Below, piece after piece: positions 58,058 through 58,137 of a DNA stretch of 58,137 nt. A program made the position numbers and the translations under genes. The stretch is from NCBI GenBank assembly GCA_019930625.1, contig CP082845.1, positions 1-58,137 on the forward strand, written 5' to 3'. The notes under the pieces were generated by a model that was not told where the DNA came from, ran no database searches, and was given only the letters and a program-made list of their open reading frames with translations. Each line of letters begins with the position of its first letter. Positions within the stretch are counted from its first letter, which is position 1. This stretch comes from Nocardia asteroides. Its GTDB lineage: Bacteria; Actinomycetota; Actinomycetes; Mycobacteriales; Mycobacteriaceae.

Positions 58058-58137
58058 GTGCCAGCATCAGATATCGCGCTGTCGGTGGATCGCGCCGGTT
58101 TCGTTCATGTCAGGCGATACGACGGCTCCCAGGATCA
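58058..58137 (+). CDS. beta-trefoil (ricin-B-like) repeat protein, 5' part (continues at 1)
   Basis: The first 26 codons (VPASDIALSVDRAGFVHVRRYDG, then SQD) and two bases of the next codon. A GGAGG site lies 7 bases before the GTG. The frame continues without break into base 1, giving a 162-aa protein described in the entry at 1-409. This is the main evidence that the replicon is circular. Confidence 0.65.
   Translation, partial: MPASDIALSVDRAGFVHVRRYDGSQD

Noticed and set aside
1..58137. rRNA or tRNA genes
   Set aside because: No tRNA-like cloverleaf or conserved rRNA stretch was seen on reading; a covariance-model scan would settle this.

Overview
The window looks like one complete circular actinomycete plasmid opened inside a gene. 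The reading frame that starts with a GTG at 58058 runs off the right edge and continues in frame, with no gap, from base 1 to the stop at 409. High GC, GTG starts, ATGA/GTGA stop-start overlaps and the gene families (MobF TraA, DUF4913, DUF6011, TnsA/TniA/TniB/TniQ) point to a Nocardia/Rhodococcus/Gordonia-type host. The genus is an inference. No rRNA, tRNA or CRISPR array was seen.

Layout. 0.4-5.1 kb: a serine recombinase with its res site and small accessory genes, including a lipoprotein and a DUF6011 zinc protein. 5.2-8.6 kb: a tightly overlapping minus-strand cassette of C5-cytosine methyltransferase, N6-adenine methyltransferase, three-Cys DUF5131 protein and ASCH protein, with a divergent small HTH gene over a near-perfect palindrome. 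9.4-15.4 kb: an intact Tn7-like transposon (TnsA-like, TniA, TniB, TniQ and one cargo membrane protein) with mapped ends and a CACCC target duplication. 15.5-23.3 kb: the MobF relaxase-helicase TraA, a repeat-rich intergenic region, and a second, unrelated relaxase with its MobC partner. 23.6-28.9 kb: a repeat-rich membrane protein, a long coiled-coil protein, ParA and ParB, with three copies of a parS-like palindrome. 29.0-31.4 kb: a primase-type Rep protein and a ribbon-helix-helix regulator. 31.4-34.7 kb: an IS21-family element with a passenger gene and a TGGTGT target duplication. 34.7-36.5 kb: a GGCT-like protein, a small protein and a GntR regulator. 36.6-47.5 kb: a long plus-strand transfer operon with small membrane proteins, coupling ATPase, DUF4913 protein, triple-repeat protein, DnaG-like primase, an 834-aa protein and a 38-aa exported peptide. 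47.6-52.7 kb: a complete Tn3-family transposon (tnpA, passenger, res, tnpR; target duplication AACCA) that splits the last gene of the operon at codon 5. 53.2-58.1 kb: small genes, a second copy of the oriT-like sequence, a candidate toxin-antitoxin pair and a two-zinc-finger protein.

How it works together. Rep and the RHH regulator would run replication, and ParA/ParB with the palindromes would run partition. TraA, the coupling ATPase, the primase and the operon proteins would process and move DNA. No VirB4-type ATPase or recognisable mating-pair channel is visible, so the transfer machinery is either unusual or supplied by the host. The methyltransferase cassette could mark plasmid DNA against host restriction. 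Three transposable elements, all with exact target duplications, have landed without obviously destroying core functions except the operon's last gene.
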